In this document: positions 35,459-44,558 of the stretch, piece after piece
How the letters are laid out: each line of letters begins with the position of its first letter
How positions within the stretch are numbered: position 1 is the first letter of the stretch
NCBI RefSeq assembly: GCF_004335085.1
Contig: NZ_RQRS01000003.1
Span: 248,001-312,000 of the forward strand
Reading direction: 5' to 3'
DNA from: Pedobacter nototheniae
GTDB lineage: Bacteria > Bacteroidota > Bacteroidia > Sphingobacteriales > Sphingobacteriaceae
Length of the DNA stretch: 64,000 bases
Position numbers and translations under genes: made by a program
The notes under the pieces: generated by a model
Told to the model about the DNA's origin: nothing
Seen by the model: the letters and a program-made list of their open reading frames with translations, nothing else
The model's database searches: none

Positions 35459-36346
35459 ATGGCTAATTTAAAAGAAGTAAGAAACCGAATTGCATCAGTG
35501 CAATCAACGCAGCAAATTACCAAAGCTATGAAAATGGTTTCGGCAGCTAAGTTGAAACGTGCTACCAATGCAATTATCGCTTTGCGTCCTTATGCTACTA
35601 AACTTAAAGAGATTTTAGGTAATCTATCTGCAAGTTTAGAAGGTTCTTCATCGCCTTTTATTCAAGAGCGTGAGCCTAATAAGGTTTTAATTGTTACCGT
35701 ATCATCAAACCGTGGTTTGGCAGGTGCATTTAACATGAACGTAATTAAAGCGGCCAATAATTTAATTGCTGAGAAATATGCTGAGCAGTTAAAAAATGGT
35801 AATGTGAGCATTATCTCAATCGGTAAGAAAACACAGGATTTTTACGAAAAACGTAAATACAACGTTATTGGAAACAACAACGAAGTATACGCCGATTTAA
35901 CCTTCGAAAACGTAACTAAAATTACCGATACCATTATGGCCGGTTTTGTTAAGGGCGAATTTGATAAAGTTGAAGTGGTTTATAACCAGTTTAAAAATGC
36001 CGCAGTACAAATTATTACTTCAGAACAATTATTGCCTTTAGCAAAAACTGAAGATCCTGCAACTGTAAATGTTAAAACAACTAATGTTGATTACATTTTA
36101 GAGCCTTCGCAAGAAGAGATCGTTTCTGAATTAATTCCTAAATCAATTAAAATTCAGTTATATAAAGCAGTGTTAGATTCTCACGCATCTGAGCACGGTG
36201 CACGTATGACATCAATGGATAAAGCAACTGAAAATGCTGGTGAATTATTGAAAGCATTAAAACTTTCTTACAACCAGGCTCGTCAGGCTGCAATTACAAC
36301 TGAGTTAACTGAGATTGTAAGTGGTGCTGCTGCATTGAACGGATAA
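35459..36346 (+). CDS. atpG: ATP synthase F1 subunit gamma
   Basis: A 295-residue rotor subunit. The N-terminal helix (NLKEVRNRIASVQSTQQITK, AMKMVSAAKLKRA) and the C-terminal helix (HGARMTSMDKATENAGELL, SYNQARQAAITTELTEIVSG) form the coiled coil of the central stalk, and VSSNRGLAGAFN lies between. It is the last gene of the cluster: atpD and atpC, which would complete F1, do not follow. Confidence 0.96.
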   Translation: MANLKEVRNRIASVQSTQQITKAMKMVSAAKLKRATNAIIALRPYATKLKEILGNLSASLEGSSSPFIQEREPNKVLIVTVSSNRGLAGAFNMNVIKAANNLIAEKYAEQLKNGNVSIISIGKKTQDFYEKRKYNVIGNNNEVYADLTFENVTKITDTIMAGFVKGEFDKVEVVYNQFKNAAVQIITSEQLLPLAKTEDPATVNVKTTNVDYILEPSQEEIVSELIPKSIKIQLYKAVLDSHASEHGARMTSMDKATENAGELLKALKLSYNQARQAAITTELTEIVSGAAALNG

Positions 36347-36387
36347 AATTTTTTGAGTTTAAAGTCGGAAGTCTTTATTCCAAGCGT

Positions 36388-36424
36388 AAAAAAGCCCATT
36401 TCTTAATTGAAATGGGCTTTTTTT
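36388..36424 (+). terminator. Intrinsic terminator of the atp operon
   Basis: A 15-bp stem (AAAAAAGCCCATTTC and its complement) with a 6-base loop and a run of seven T. It starts 42 bp after the atpG stop. Confidence 0.92.
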
Positions 36425-36618
36425 GTTTTTTCATTAATTGTAGTTTATAATTATTATAATTTTTGTGAATAAAAAAGCCGCTGCTGCTCGAGAAAATTGT
36501 AAAAGCATTGGCTTCACAGATCGGAAATAATGTTAATTTTCTGAATTGGCGCAACTGTTAAAAACTGATCATAAAGCAGTTGATAAGTATGTGAACTTTT
36601 CTATTTTATAAATGGATA

Positions 36619-37317
36619 TTAATTATTTAGTACGCTTAGTCGCAGATAACCATTTTCTATTTTCAAAGGATTTTTATGCTCATCAAATACTGTTAAATTA
36701 AACTTAGCCTCCAGTAAATAATCATTTTTACGTTTTTTAAAGCTAATAATTTCAAATTTTGACTCAGTTTGATCAGATGATGTAACTGAAGCAGGTTTAC
36801 CTAAATCTGATTGGCTATATGATTTATAAACACCTTTTTGATTGCTAACTGTAAACGCGACTCCAGAAGTAGAATTGCTTCTATAAAACTCCGTTGAATA
36901 ATTATATAAACCTGGTGAAAATATATCTGTTTTGTTTTTTGGATAATTTAGATAGCCCCCATTGTTCTCATTGGTAAATTCAGTTTCATTTTTATTGTAT
37001 ATTTTTACAAATGAAACTGCAATATTAGTATAGGGAGCTCTAATGCTATATTCTCTTACAAATAGAAGAAAATCCTTATCTCCTTCTAATTCATAATTGA
37101 AGTTTACTCCAGAAGTAATTTTAAGATTTGATTGTGTTGTAAATGTACCTGCTTTGTCAATACCAATAGCAGTATAGGTTTTTCCATCAATAGCGTACGA
37201 TGCCGAATCTTTAAGTAATTCTAAAGGGTTTTTAGGTTCAATAACCGGATCATTCTTCTTACAGGCTGCAAGGCATAACAGAGCCATAATTAGGCCTGAT
37301 AAATTTTTAAATTTCAT
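36619..37317 (-). CDS. Predicted lipoprotein of unknown function
   Basis: A 232-residue protein starting MKFKNLSGLIMALLCLAACKKND, with lipobox LAAC (Cys19). The mature part is beta-rich with Tyr/Asn/Ser-rich strands and no recognised motif; the early phrase YAIDGKTYTAIGIDKAGTF occurs in many Bacteroidota surface lipoproteins of unknown role. It is monocistronic and convergent with the atp operon. Confidence 0.65.
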   Translation of the reverse strand: MKFKNLSGLIMALLCLAACKKNDPVIEPKNPLELLKDSASYAIDGKTYTAIGIDKAGTFTTQSNLKITSGVNFNYELEGDKDFLLFVREYSIRAPYTNIAVSFVKIYNKNETEFTNENNGGYLNYPKNKTDIFSPGLYNYSTEFYRSNSTSGVAFTVSNQKGVYKSYSQSDLGKPASVTSSDQTESKFEIISFKKRKNDYLLEAKFNLTVFDEHKNPLKIENGYLRLSVLNN

Positions 37318-37446
37318 AATTAAGATTTTATTTGTGTGTTACCCAATGTAATGATTAAAGATGATATACAGAAGGACAATATTTTTAAGCGATTTTACCC
37401 GAACGTAAAGATGATGTAACAACTGCTGTATAAAAGAGATGTTTGA

Positions 37447-37454
37447 TATCTTTG
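37447..37454 (+). promoter_or_regulatory. Candidate -7 box (TATCTTTG)
   Basis: A match to TAnnTTTG 17 bp before the acid phosphatase start. No TTG is found at the expected -33 distance, so support is partial. Confidence 0.4.
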
Positions 37455-37471
37455 TTCTTTAATTTCAAATC

Positions 37472-38239
37472 ATGAAAAAATACCTTTTAATAGCCATCTG
37501 TTTCGCTGCTCCATTTTTTAGTCTCGCACAATCTCCAGCCAGAGATTATACCAACGCTGTTTTATGGCAACAACGATCAGGCGAGTATAGAGCATTATGT
37601 TTTCAAGCCTATAACTTTGCTCGTTTATCGTTAAAAGAAGCACTTTGGGATGCTAAAACAACTAAACCCAACTGTGTAATTGTAGATATTGATGAAACAG
37701 TTTTGGATAATTCTGCTTTTCAAGGTCACGAAATAAAAAAAGATGTTAGCTATATTCCTGCTGATTGGACCGAATGGACAAACCTTGCACAAGCCGATAC
37801 AGTTCCTGGTGCTTTAGCATTTTTAAAATTTGCCGCAAGTAAAAACATAGAAACCATTTATCTGAGTAATCGTGATGAGAAAGATTATGCTGCCACTTTA
37901 AAAAACTTGCAAAAATTTGGTTTTCCTTATGCTGATGAAGCACATTTGTTGGTGATGAAGGGAACTTCAAATAAAGAACCAAGAAGACAATCGGTTGCCG
38001 AAAGGTATAATATTTTATTGCTTTGTGGAGATAACTTAAGTGATTTTTCTAATATTTTTTATCGCGAAGGCAAGGATACATTTGCGCAAGTAAACGAAAA
38101 TCAAACCCTGTTTGGAACAAAATATATTGTATTGCCTAACCCAATGTATGGCGATTGGGAAAAGCCTTTGTATCAAGGAGAAAAATTGAATGACAGGGAT
38201 AAAGCAAAACAAAGATTAGAACGATTAAAAAGTTACTAA
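37472..38239 (+). CDS. Class C acid phosphatase, 5'-nucleotidase lipoprotein e(P4) family
   Basis: A 255-residue secreted HAD-superfamily phosphatase. A signal peptide (MKKYLLIAICFAAPFFSLAQ) without a lipobox Cys is followed by the catalytic motif CVIVDIDETVLDNSAF (nucleophile Asp72, acid Asp74), then TIYLSNRDEK (motif II), a Lys-Glu-Pro-Arg segment and LLLCGDNLSDFS (motif IV). Family members dephosphorylate nucleoside monophosphates in the periplasm or at the outer membrane. Lack of the lipid-attachment Cys distinguishes it from H. influenzae P4. Confidence 0.92.
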   Translation: MKKYLLIAICFAAPFFSLAQSPARDYTNAVLWQQRSGEYRALCFQAYNFARLSLKEALWDAKTTKPNCVIVDIDETVLDNSAFQGHEIKKDVSYIPADWTEWTNLAQADTVPGALAFLKFAASKNIETIYLSNRDEKDYAATLKNLQKFGFPYADEAHLLVMKGTSNKEPRRQSVAERYNILLLCGDNLSDFSNIFYREGKDTFAQVNENQTLFGTKYIVLPNPMYGDWEKPLYQGEKLNDRDKAKQRLERLKSY

Positions 38240-38267
38240 GTATTTATAATTATTCAGCAATAAGTAT

Positions 38268-38275
38268 TACTTTTG
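38268..38275 (+). promoter_or_regulatory. Candidate -7 box (TACTTTTG)
   Basis: A TAnnTTTG match 23 bp before the small membrane protein gene at 38299. No clear -33 TTG was found. Confidence 0.4.
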
Positions 38276-38298
38276 CAGCATCATAAAATAAAACAATT

Positions 38299-38514
38299 AT
38301 GGAAAACGAATTAAAACACAATACAGAGAGCATGAAAAAGGCTAATGAGCCTGGTATTTATAAATTAATGATTTTTGGAGTACTGGTTTGTATGGTTGGT
38401 ACGTATGCTCGTTTTGCTTTCGATTCGTGGGTTTTATCTTTGGTTTCATGGATTATCCTTTTCATTGGTGCAGTTATTTGCATTAAAGGGGTATTCAAAA
38501 TTTTAGATGCATAA
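38299..38514 (+). CDS. Small two-helix membrane protein, unknown function
   Basis: A 71-residue protein: a charged N-terminal stretch of about 20 residues, then two hydrophobic helices (YKLMIFGVLVCMVGTYARF and VSWIILFIGAVICIKGVF). A promoter-like box upstream and a strong terminator downstream support a real, separately transcribed gene. No family was recognised. Confidence 0.7.
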   Translation: MENELKHNTESMKKANEPGIYKLMIFGVLVCMVGTYARFAFDSWVLSLVSWIILFIGAVICIKGVFKILDA

Positions 38515-38536
38515 AAATATTTCTCTCTGAATATAG

Positions 38537-38570
38537 AAGCCGATCATGTTTAAATGATCGGCTTTTTTTA
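38537..38570 (+). terminator. Intrinsic terminator after the small membrane protein gene
   Basis: AAGCCGATCAT pairs exactly with ATGATCGGCTT around a 6-base loop and runs into seven T residues. Confidence 0.92.
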
Positions 38571-38591
38571 TGCTAAATCTTTTTGCAATGA

Positions 38592-38702
38592 TTTGGAAAG
38601 CAAGTTTCGGTACCAATATTATCGGAAGTCCCGCCATTCGCTTTACGGTTCCCAATAGAAAAAATTGGAAACCGTGCTCGCTACTATCGGGTTTATTTAA
38701 TT
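38592..38702 (+). repeat. Dispersed repeat family R1 (forward, diverged copy)
   Basis: Shares ATTTGGAAA, TCCCGCC, ATAGAAAAAATTGG with its pairing arm, ACCG and GGTTTATTTAA, in family order. It is the main content of the 353-bp gene-free stretch 38571-38923; I see nothing else there beyond upstream sequence of the next gene. Confidence 0.6.
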
Positions 38703-38923
38703 CTGTTCCTTTTAAATCATTCACATCCCTAAAAAAAGCCAAAAGTATCTTTTAGTTGCAAATGGTAAATGAAAATAGTTGCCTAAAAACTGCAAAGGGT
38801 TACCTAAAGCAAATTCTTGTATTAAGTGAAAAGAGCGTTTAAAATCTAACCAAAAAACGCAAAACTTCTAATGGCCATTTGAAGCAATTTTTAAAATGAT
38901 AACATTTTTAGAACCTCATCATT

Positions 38924-39814
38924 ATGAAAAGGAATATTATTGCTATAGCCATAATTTTAACATTTTTTGGCTGCCAAAATAAAAAAGGAGATTACGCCAG
39001 TACTCAAGAAATAAAAACTGCTGAATCAATTGCGGCTGATACAACAGCAACAGAAAAAATTGTTAAAACTGCCGATATGCGGTTTAGAGTTAAAGATGTT
39101 CAAAAAACTAAAGAGCAATTAAGTGCTACAATAAAAACTGAAGGAGGAACTGTTGCAGAATTTTCTATCGAAAGCAATATTCAGGAAACAGACAAGGTTA
39201 AACAATCCACGGATTCATTGAAAGAAATTACTTCTTATCGCACGGAGGGGTATTTAGTAGCTAAGGTTCCATCAGAAAAGCTGGACGATTTTACGAACAC
39301 CATAGCTAAAATGGCTGTATTTGTCGATCATCAAGCAATGAAACTTGATGACCAGAGTGTCGCATATTTATCAAACAAATTAAAAGCTCAAAACAGGGTT
39401 GATGCAATAAATAAAATCAATAAGGTTGCGACTAAGAAAAGTGCAAATGTTGAATCGTCTCTCTACATTAAAGATGATTATGTAGATAAGAAAATTGAAA
39501 ACATGCAGATTGATAATAAGGTGAAATTTAGTACCATTACCCTTAATTTTTATCAGGACAATACTGTTAAAACTACGATTGTTGCCAACGATAACTTGTA
39601 TGATTATCGCCCTGCTTTTGGAACCAGACTTTGGTTAGGCATAGTAAACGGCTGGACAATTTTTAAAGAAATTATTATTGCAATTTCAAATCTATGGATG
39701 CTGGTTTTAGCAGGCATAGCAACATTTTTCGCCATTAGGTATTTTGTAAAAAAGAATAAACTGGCAACTGAAGAAGCTACAAGAAATATGATTAACCAAA
39801 ATACCAAAGCATAA
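38924..39814 (+). CDS. DUF4349 lipoprotein with C-terminal membrane anchor
   Basis: A 296-residue protein starting MKRNIIAIAIILTFFGCQNK (lipobox FFGC, Cys17). KIVKTADMRFRVKDVQKTKEQL and TEGGTVAEF match the conserved opening of DUF4349. A coiled-coil-like region (about 150-190) and a late transmembrane helix (WMLVLAGIATFFAIRYFV) follow, with a short basic tail. The family has no assigned function. Its stop is followed by a bidirectional terminator shared with ruvC. Confidence 0.85.
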   Translation: MKRNIIAIAIILTFFGCQNKKGDYASTQEIKTAESIAADTTATEKIVKTADMRFRVKDVQKTKEQLSATIKTEGGTVAEFSIESNIQETDKVKQSTDSLKEITSYRTEGYLVAKVPSEKLDDFTNTIAKMAVFVDHQAMKLDDQSVAYLSNKLKAQNRVDAINKINKVATKKSANVESSLYIKDDYVDKKIENMQIDNKVKFSTITLNFYQDNTVKTTIVANDNLYDYRPAFGTRLWLGIVNGWTIFKEIIIAISNLWMLVLAGIATFFAIRYFVKKNKLATEEATRNMINQNTKA

Positions 39815-39825
39815 AACTTTCTTTA

Positions 39826-39870
39826 TTTCTATGAACGAAGCCACAGTTAAAATTGCTTCGTTCATAGAAA
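39826..39870. terminator. Bidirectional terminator between the DUF4349 gene and ruvC
   Basis: A perfect 16-bp stem (TTTCTATGAACGAAGC and its complement) with a 13-base loop lies between two convergent genes, 11 bp from each stop codon. Confidence 0.85.
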
Positions 39871-39880
39871 ATAGGTTAAA

Positions 39881-40468
39881 CTATTTTTTCGCTTTGGCCG
39901 CTATTCCAGTAACCTTTTTCTTATTATCACTTACAAAAGATTCCCAGCCTGAATAGGTTTTTGATTTTCCCCCGGTTGTTATTTTTTGAAAAGAATGGCA
40001 AACTGCAACGGCTAAGCCATCGGTAGCATCCAAAAATTCGGGTGTTTCCTTAAAGTTTAATAGCCTTTGCAACATGGCGGCAACTTGTTCTTTAGTGGCG
40101 TTACCATTGCCGGTAATGGATTGTTTAATCTTCCGTGGAGAATATTCAGTTACAGAAATACTTCTTGATAATGCTGCAGCAATAGCAATGCCTTGAGCAC
40201 GCCCCAACTTTAACAGTACTTGTATATTTTTACCATAAAAAGGTGCCTCAATAGCTAAAACATCTGGTTTATACTGGTCAATTAGAACTACTGTTTTTTC
40301 AAAAATGCGTTGAAGTTTTAAGAATGGATCGTCAAGATGCGTCATTTTAACAACGCCTAAGCTTAATAATTCGGTTTTATTTCCTTTCTCCAAAATTACG
40401 CCATAACCCATTACCGCAGTACCAGGGTCTATGCCCATAATGATCCGTTCCTTTTTTTCGTTCAACAT
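39881..40468 (-). CDS. ruvC: RuvC, Holliday junction resolvase
   Basis: An RNase H-fold resolvase. The catalytic acids sit in IIMGIDPGTAVMGYG (first Asp), VLAIEAPFYGKNIQ (Glu) and FLDATDGLAVAVCH (final Asp/His). It cuts four-way junctions with RuvAB in recombination. I chose the ATG at 40468 (MLNEKKERIIMGIDPG, 195 residues), which matches the usual short lead before GIDPG; an ATG at 40486 would leave only 2 bp to the divergent gene. The C-terminal tail is Lys-rich. Confidence 0.93.
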   Translation of the reverse strand: MLNEKKERIIMGIDPGTAVMGYGVILEKGNKTELLSLGVVKMTHLDDPFLKLQRIFEKTVVLIDQYKPDVLAIEAPFYGKNIQVLLKLGRAQGIAIAAALSRSISVTEYSPRKIKQSITGNGNATKEQVAAMLQRLLNFKETPEFLDATDGLAVAVCHSFQKITTGGKSKTYSGWESFVSDNKKKVTGIAAKAKK

Positions 40469-40509
40469 TACAGCAATATTAAGCATATTTGCAAACTAAA
40501 AAGATAATC

Positions 40510-41487
40510 TTGACGGGCAGGAATAAAAAAATACTTTCAATTGTAATAAAAGCAGCCATTGTTATGTTTGCCTTTTGGTTTATATACCATAAACTGGTGG
40601 CAAATCAAAATCTACATAATTTTGGCGAATTACTCCGTAATATTGGAAGCTTAGAAATTACCCTTGTTATTGGTTTAGTGGTTTTATTAATGCTTTTTAA
40701 CTGGTTTTTAGAATCAGCAAAATGGAAACGCCTAATTAATCACGTAGAAAGAATATCATTATGGCGAGCAATTGAATCTGTTTTTTGTGGCTTAACCTTA
40801 GCAATTTTTACACCTAACCGCTTGGGTGAATATGGCGGTAGGGTATTTTTCTTATCTCCAAAACGTCGTATTATTGGAGTAGTAGCCATGGCTGTGGGTA
40901 ATATTGGACAAATGGTTTTAACAAACGTATTTGGAGCAATTGCGGCTTGCTTTTTTATACATCGGTTTATTCCCGTTGATCCATTATTTTTTAGTGCCAT
41001 TGTTATTTTAGCTGTCGCTTTTTGTTTATTTTTTGTAGTGTTCTATTTCAATATTAAATGGTTGAATGGAATATTATTGTCGATAAAGTTTACCAGAAAG
41101 TATAAAAAGTTTTACAGTGTGTTGGCCCGCTATAAAAAAGCCGAACTATTTAAAATTTTACTTTATTGCTTTGCTCGATACTTGGTTTTCAGTTCGCAAT
41201 ACTTTATTCTTTTTGTATGGTTGGTGCCAGGTCTTCAATATGCAGATATTGTAATGATGATTTGTATTCTGTTTCTTATTCAATCTGCTTTGCCATCGTT
41301 GGATTTGTTTGATGTAGGTATTCGAAGCGTAACAGCTGTAGAATTGTTTAAGCACATTACAGATCAAAACGCTGCTGTAATTGCATGTACGGCGAGTATT
41401 TGGCTTATAAATATTATAATTCCTGCTATATTAGGCACATATTTCGTTTTTAAACTCAACTTTTTTGGAAATCATAAATCTACTTAG
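40510..41487 (+). CDS. Flippase-like (UPF0104/LPG synthase TM) membrane protein
   Basis: A polytopic membrane protein of about 325 residues with seven or more hydrophobic helices. LITPNRLGEYGGR-type sequence (here LAIFTPNRLGEYGGRVFF) is the signature of the UPF0104 / lysylphosphatidylglycerol synthase transmembrane family, whose members are linked to lipid or polyprenyl-glycan flipping. No ATG is available: TTG at 40510 or 40489. The latter would abut the divergent ruvC, so 40510 is preferred. Its end overlaps the GT2 gene by 23 bp, so the two are probably translated from one message. Confidence 0.82.
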   Translation: MTGRNKKILSIVIKAAIVMFAFWFIYHKLVANQNLHNFGELLRNIGSLEITLVIGLVVLLMLFNWFLESAKWKRLINHVERISLWRAIESVFCGLTLAIFTPNRLGEYGGRVFFLSPKRRIIGVVAMAVGNIGQMVLTNVFGAIAACFFIHRFIPVDPLFFSAIVILAVAFCLFFVVFYFNIKWLNGILLSIKFTRKYKKFYSVLARYKKAELFKILLYCFARYLVFSSQYFILFVWLVPGLQYADIVMMICILFLIQSALPSLDLFDVGIRSVTAVELFKHITDQNAAVIACTASIWLINIIIPAILGTYFVFKLNFFGNHKST

Positions 41488-42601
41488 TCTACTTTCCGCT
41501 GCTTTAACCTTAATTTATGGCTTTTTAGTTGTGAGCTTCATTCGGGGCTGGCATAAGCTTATTTATTTTCACCCTACACAAAATACATTTAAAACTAAGG
41601 TTTCCATAATTGTGGCCGCAAGGGATGAGGAAGATAAAATTGCTAAAACTATTGATGATTTACTTGCGCAAGGCTACCCACAGCATTTAACAGAGATAAT
41701 TATTATTGATGACCACTCCACGGATCGTACTGCTGAAATAGTTTTAAGTTATGCAGATAGAAAGGTACAACTCATTAAATTAAATGAAGATAAGGCGTTA
41801 AACTCCTATAAAAAGAAAGCCATTCAAACCGCTATTGGTACCTGCGCCGGAGATTTAATTATTACAACTGATGCCGACTGCAGAATGGGGCCGAAATGGC
41901 TGGAAACTGTGATTGGTTTGTATGAAGAGAAAGGTTATAAAATGATTTCTTCGCCGGTTGCATATTTTGAAGAGAAAAGCTTTTTTGAAAGGTTACAGTC
42001 TTTAGAATTTCTATATTTAATTGGTCTTGGTGCATCTACAATAGGAAATAAGCAACCATCAACCTGTAACGGTGCAAATTTGGCTTATGAAAAGGAAACC
42101 TTTTATGAGGTAGGAGGATTTACAGGTATTGATGATTTAGCATCAGGCGATGATGAATTGCTATTGCATAAAATTGCCTCAAAATATCCCGATCGTATTG
42201 GTTTTTTAAAAAATAGAGATGCAATTGTTTATACGCATGCAAAAGAAAATTTAAATGCATTTATTCAGCAAAGAAGGCGCTGGGCATCCAAAAGTACAAG
42301 GTATAAAAACAAAGGAATTATTGTACTTGGCGTTTTAATATGGCTTTTTAATTTGAGTATGCTTGCTAATTTTGCTATTGGCTTATTTTATAACGAATTT
42401 TTGCCTGTTGTTTTTTGGCAGTTGGTGATAAAAATGTTGTTAGAAACCTTATTTTTATGGGATGTAACAGGCTTTGCAAACAGAAGACGGTTACTCATTT
42501 TAATCCCTATTTTAAATGTGCTACATATCTTATACATGGTTTACATCGGCATTGCCGGAAATAGCGGAAAATACAATTGGAAAGGCAGGATGGTTAGATA
42601 A
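41465..42601 (+). CDS. GT2 family glycosyltransferase, membrane-bound
   Basis: A 378-residue GT-A enzyme. An N-terminal membrane helix is followed by VSIIVAARDEEDKIAKTIDDL, IIIDDHSTDRT, ITTDADCRMGPKW (DxD-type), an acceptor ASGDDELLL (ED-like) and QQRRRWASK (QxxRW), which is characteristic of processive or polyprenyl-linked GT2 enzymes. Two or three C-terminal helices complete it. It starts with TTG at 41465 inside the end of the flippase-like gene. It probably uses a nucleotide sugar at the inner membrane; the product is unknown. Confidence 0.88.
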   Translation: MEIINLLSLLSAALTLIYGFLVVSFIRGWHKLIYFHPTQNTFKTKVSIIVAARDEEDKIAKTIDDLLAQGYPQHLTEIIIIDDHSTDRTAEIVLSYADRKVQLIKLNEDKALNSYKKKAIQTAIGTCAGDLIITTDADCRMGPKWLETVIGLYEEKGYKMISSPVAYFEEKSFFERLQSLEFLYLIGLGASTIGNKQPSTCNGANLAYEKETFYEVGGFTGIDDLASGDDELLLHKIASKYPDRIGFLKNRDAIVYTHAKENLNAFIQQRRRWASKSTRYKNKGIIVLGVLIWLFNLSMLANFAIGLFYNEFLPVVFWQLVIKMLLETLFLWDVTGFANRRRLLILIPILNVLHILYMVYIGIAGNSGKYNWKGRMVR

Positions 42602-43743
42602 TGGATAATAGCCCATCGAAAAAAGTTTGGTTAAAGTTTAAGCGAAATAAATTTGCTTTTGGAGGGCTAATATTTATCCTGTTGCTAATGATAATGGGAG
42701 TTTTGGGTTATTTGATTATGCCCGATAGTTCTCCTAACGCAAATGTAATGCACTTGCAATTAAGCAATAAAAAGCCAGGAAGTTCTTTCCAGTTTTTAAC
42801 CATCAGTAAAAATAATAAGGTAAAACAAGTTGGCTTTTTTGAAAAGATGCTTTATGGGCAGGAGCCAAATTTTAAAAGCATCCCCATTACTTCATGGCGA
42901 ATTGTAAACAATCAGGTATTGGTACGTGAGTATATTGGTGATGATGAAAAAGCCGAAGAAACTAAGTATAGCCTTAATGAATTATGTTCTACATGTACTT
43001 TGCCTTCTAAACTGGGTAATACTGAAATGCTTTTTAAAAGATACAATGTTTACGAGCAAAAATTTCTTTTAGGAACAGATATTTATGGGAGAGATTTATT
43101 AAGCAGATTAATATTAGGAATTCGAGTTTCCTTATCCGTAGGGTTAATGGCGGTACTAATTTCGTTATTTATTGGCGTAAGTTTAGGTGCAATAGCTGGG
43201 TATTTTGGCGGTAGGATAGATGCAGCTATCAGCTGGTTTATGAATGTGGTTTGGTCGTTGCCCTCTTTATTATTAGTAATCGCGATTTCTTTTGCTTTAG
43301 GAAAAGGCTTTTGGCAAATTTTTATTGCCGTTGGTTTATCTACCTGGGTAGATGTTGCCCGTTTAGTTCGCGGGCAGGTTATGGGCTTAAAAGAAGTAGA
43401 GTTTGTAGAGGCCGCAAGGGCTTTAGGTTTCAGCACTTCCCGAACGATAATAAAACATATATTACCCAACATTGCAGGGCCTATTTTGGTAGTAGCATCT
43501 TCTAATTTTGCTTCTGCTATTTTACTGGAAACCGGATTAAGCTTTTTAGGTTTCGGCGCACAGCCACCAATGCCAAGTTGGGGCGGTATGATTAAAGAAC
43601 ATTATGGCTACATTATTATGGATGCCGCATATTTAGCGGTTTTGCCTGGTTTAGCCATTATGCTTACTGTGTATGCCTTTAATGTTTTAGCCATTGGCTT
43701 GCGAGATGCCTTTGATGTTAAAGGGCAAAATGTAACGGTGTAA
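42601..43743 (+). CDS. ABC transporter permease, DppC/OppC-like
   Basis: A 380-residue permease. An N-terminal helix (FAFGGLIFILLLMIMGVLGYL) is followed by a large periplasmic insertion (about residues 40-155). The DppC-type core follows: LGTDIYGRDLLSRL, GLMAVLISLFIGVSLGAIAGY and the EAA loop EAARALGFSTSRTIIKHILP that contacts the ATPase, ending near LAIGLRDAFD. It belongs to peptide/nickel importers. No cognate DppB, ATPase or binding protein lies nearby. Its ATG overlaps the previous stop (TAATG), indicating coupling. Confidence 0.92.
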   Translation: MDNSPSKKVWLKFKRNKFAFGGLIFILLLMIMGVLGYLIMPDSSPNANVMHLQLSNKKPGSSFQFLTISKNNKVKQVGFFEKMLYGQEPNFKSIPITSWRIVNNQVLVREYIGDDEKAEETKYSLNELCSTCTLPSKLGNTEMLFKRYNVYEQKFLLGTDIYGRDLLSRLILGIRVSLSVGLMAVLISLFIGVSLGAIAGYFGGRIDAAISWFMNVVWSLPSLLLVIAISFALGKGFWQIFIAVGLSTWVDVARLVRGQVMGLKEVEFVEAARALGFSTSRTIIKHILPNIAGPILVVASSNFASAILLETGLSFLGFGAQPPMPSWGGMIKEHYGYIIMDAAYLAVLPGLAIMLTVYAFNVLAIGLRDAFDVKGQNVTV

Positions 43744-43871
43744 AAAGATTTCGTAAACAATTGTCATTTTATAAAAGCGCTTACCCAAAATTTATTCTAT
43801 AAAATATTGCTTTTGGTTTAACCGTTATTTTAACTAAGCCCAGATGCATTTTTTGGAAACTATTATCAGTA

Positions 43872-43953
43872 GCTTTTGGCTTATGCAGCCCCGCCCTTTG
43901 GTAAATTCCGATAGAAAAAATCGGGATACCGCTGTCGGTCTGGTTTATTTAAC
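43872..43953 (+). repeat. Dispersed repeat family R1 (forward copy)
   Basis: Reads AGCTTTTGGCTTATGCAG, CCCGCCCTTTGGTAAATTCC, GATAGAAAAAATCGGGATACC and GGTTTATTTAAC. It opens the 887-bp gene-free stretch 43744-44630. Confidence 0.7.
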
Positions 43954-44012
43954 AAGGGCAGCAAGAAATTTGTTAAATCAAGGGCACAAACATTGTATCT
44001 AAACAGGATTGA

Positions 44013-44100
44013 AACGGCATCCCGATTTTTTCCATCGGGATATAGAGGAAAGCCTGACATCAATTGCCATGCACACCGAAGCGTTCATTTCCAAATTATA
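44013..44100 (-). repeat. Dispersed repeat family R1 (reverse copy)
   Basis: Reads CGGCATCCCGATTTTTTCC with its pairing ATCGGGAT arm, then AAAGCCTGACATCAATTGCC and TTCATTTCCAAATTATA. With the copy at 43872 it forms an inverted pair beside the 21-bp array. Confidence 0.65.
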
Positions 44101-44193
44101 ATGCTTAGCAAAAAGCATTAGCTACTTAACGAAAATAAACAGCTGCTAGTCGTTAATTACGCTCCTCAACTTTTTCACTTGCCACCTTCTTAA

Positions 44194-44382
44194 ATACCAT
44201 TAGAAATTAACTTAAGGCTAATAGCTATTAATTAAATACTAATAGTATATAATTTGATACTCTGCGGTATTAAGTAGATACTATTAGTAACTGCTTAAAT
44301 ACTATTAATCTATATTTTGATACTATTAGTATATATCTTGATACTATTAGTGATTAATTATAGACTAATAGTATCAAAATTG
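44194..44382. repeat. 21-bp-period tandem array (9 units)
   Basis: ATACTATTAGT or its variants begin every 21 bases, at 44194, 44215, 44236, 44257, 44278, 44299, 44320, 44341 and 44362; the ends are diverged. The motif is close to palindromic (ACTATTAGT / ACTAATAGT), and some units carry the reversed form. All tested frames contain stops, so the array is noncoding. Confidence 0.8.
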
Positions 44383-44558
44383 AGGTAAAAAGTTAAATCT
44401 TATTCTGTTGTTACCCTTGCGGTTGGTGTTATACAACAATTACATATAATCGCATTATAACATTTAGATGGTACGGTGATAACACAAACCACAGGTAAAT
44501 TGCCATCCTGAGTTTATAGAAGAAATTGAGTTATACATTTCATTTCAAATTAAGAGAA

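Noticed and set aside
38503..38755. Overlapping ORFs on both strands near 38.6 kb
   Set aside because: They run through a terminator and a dispersed R1 repeat, so coding is unlikely.
43083..43472. 129-residue minus-strand ORF inside the ABC permease gene
   Set aside because: Antisense shadow; the permease frame carries clear family motifs.
43881..44063. 60-residue ORF in the R1 repeat pair
   Set aside because: Encoded by repeat sequence with no conserved motif.
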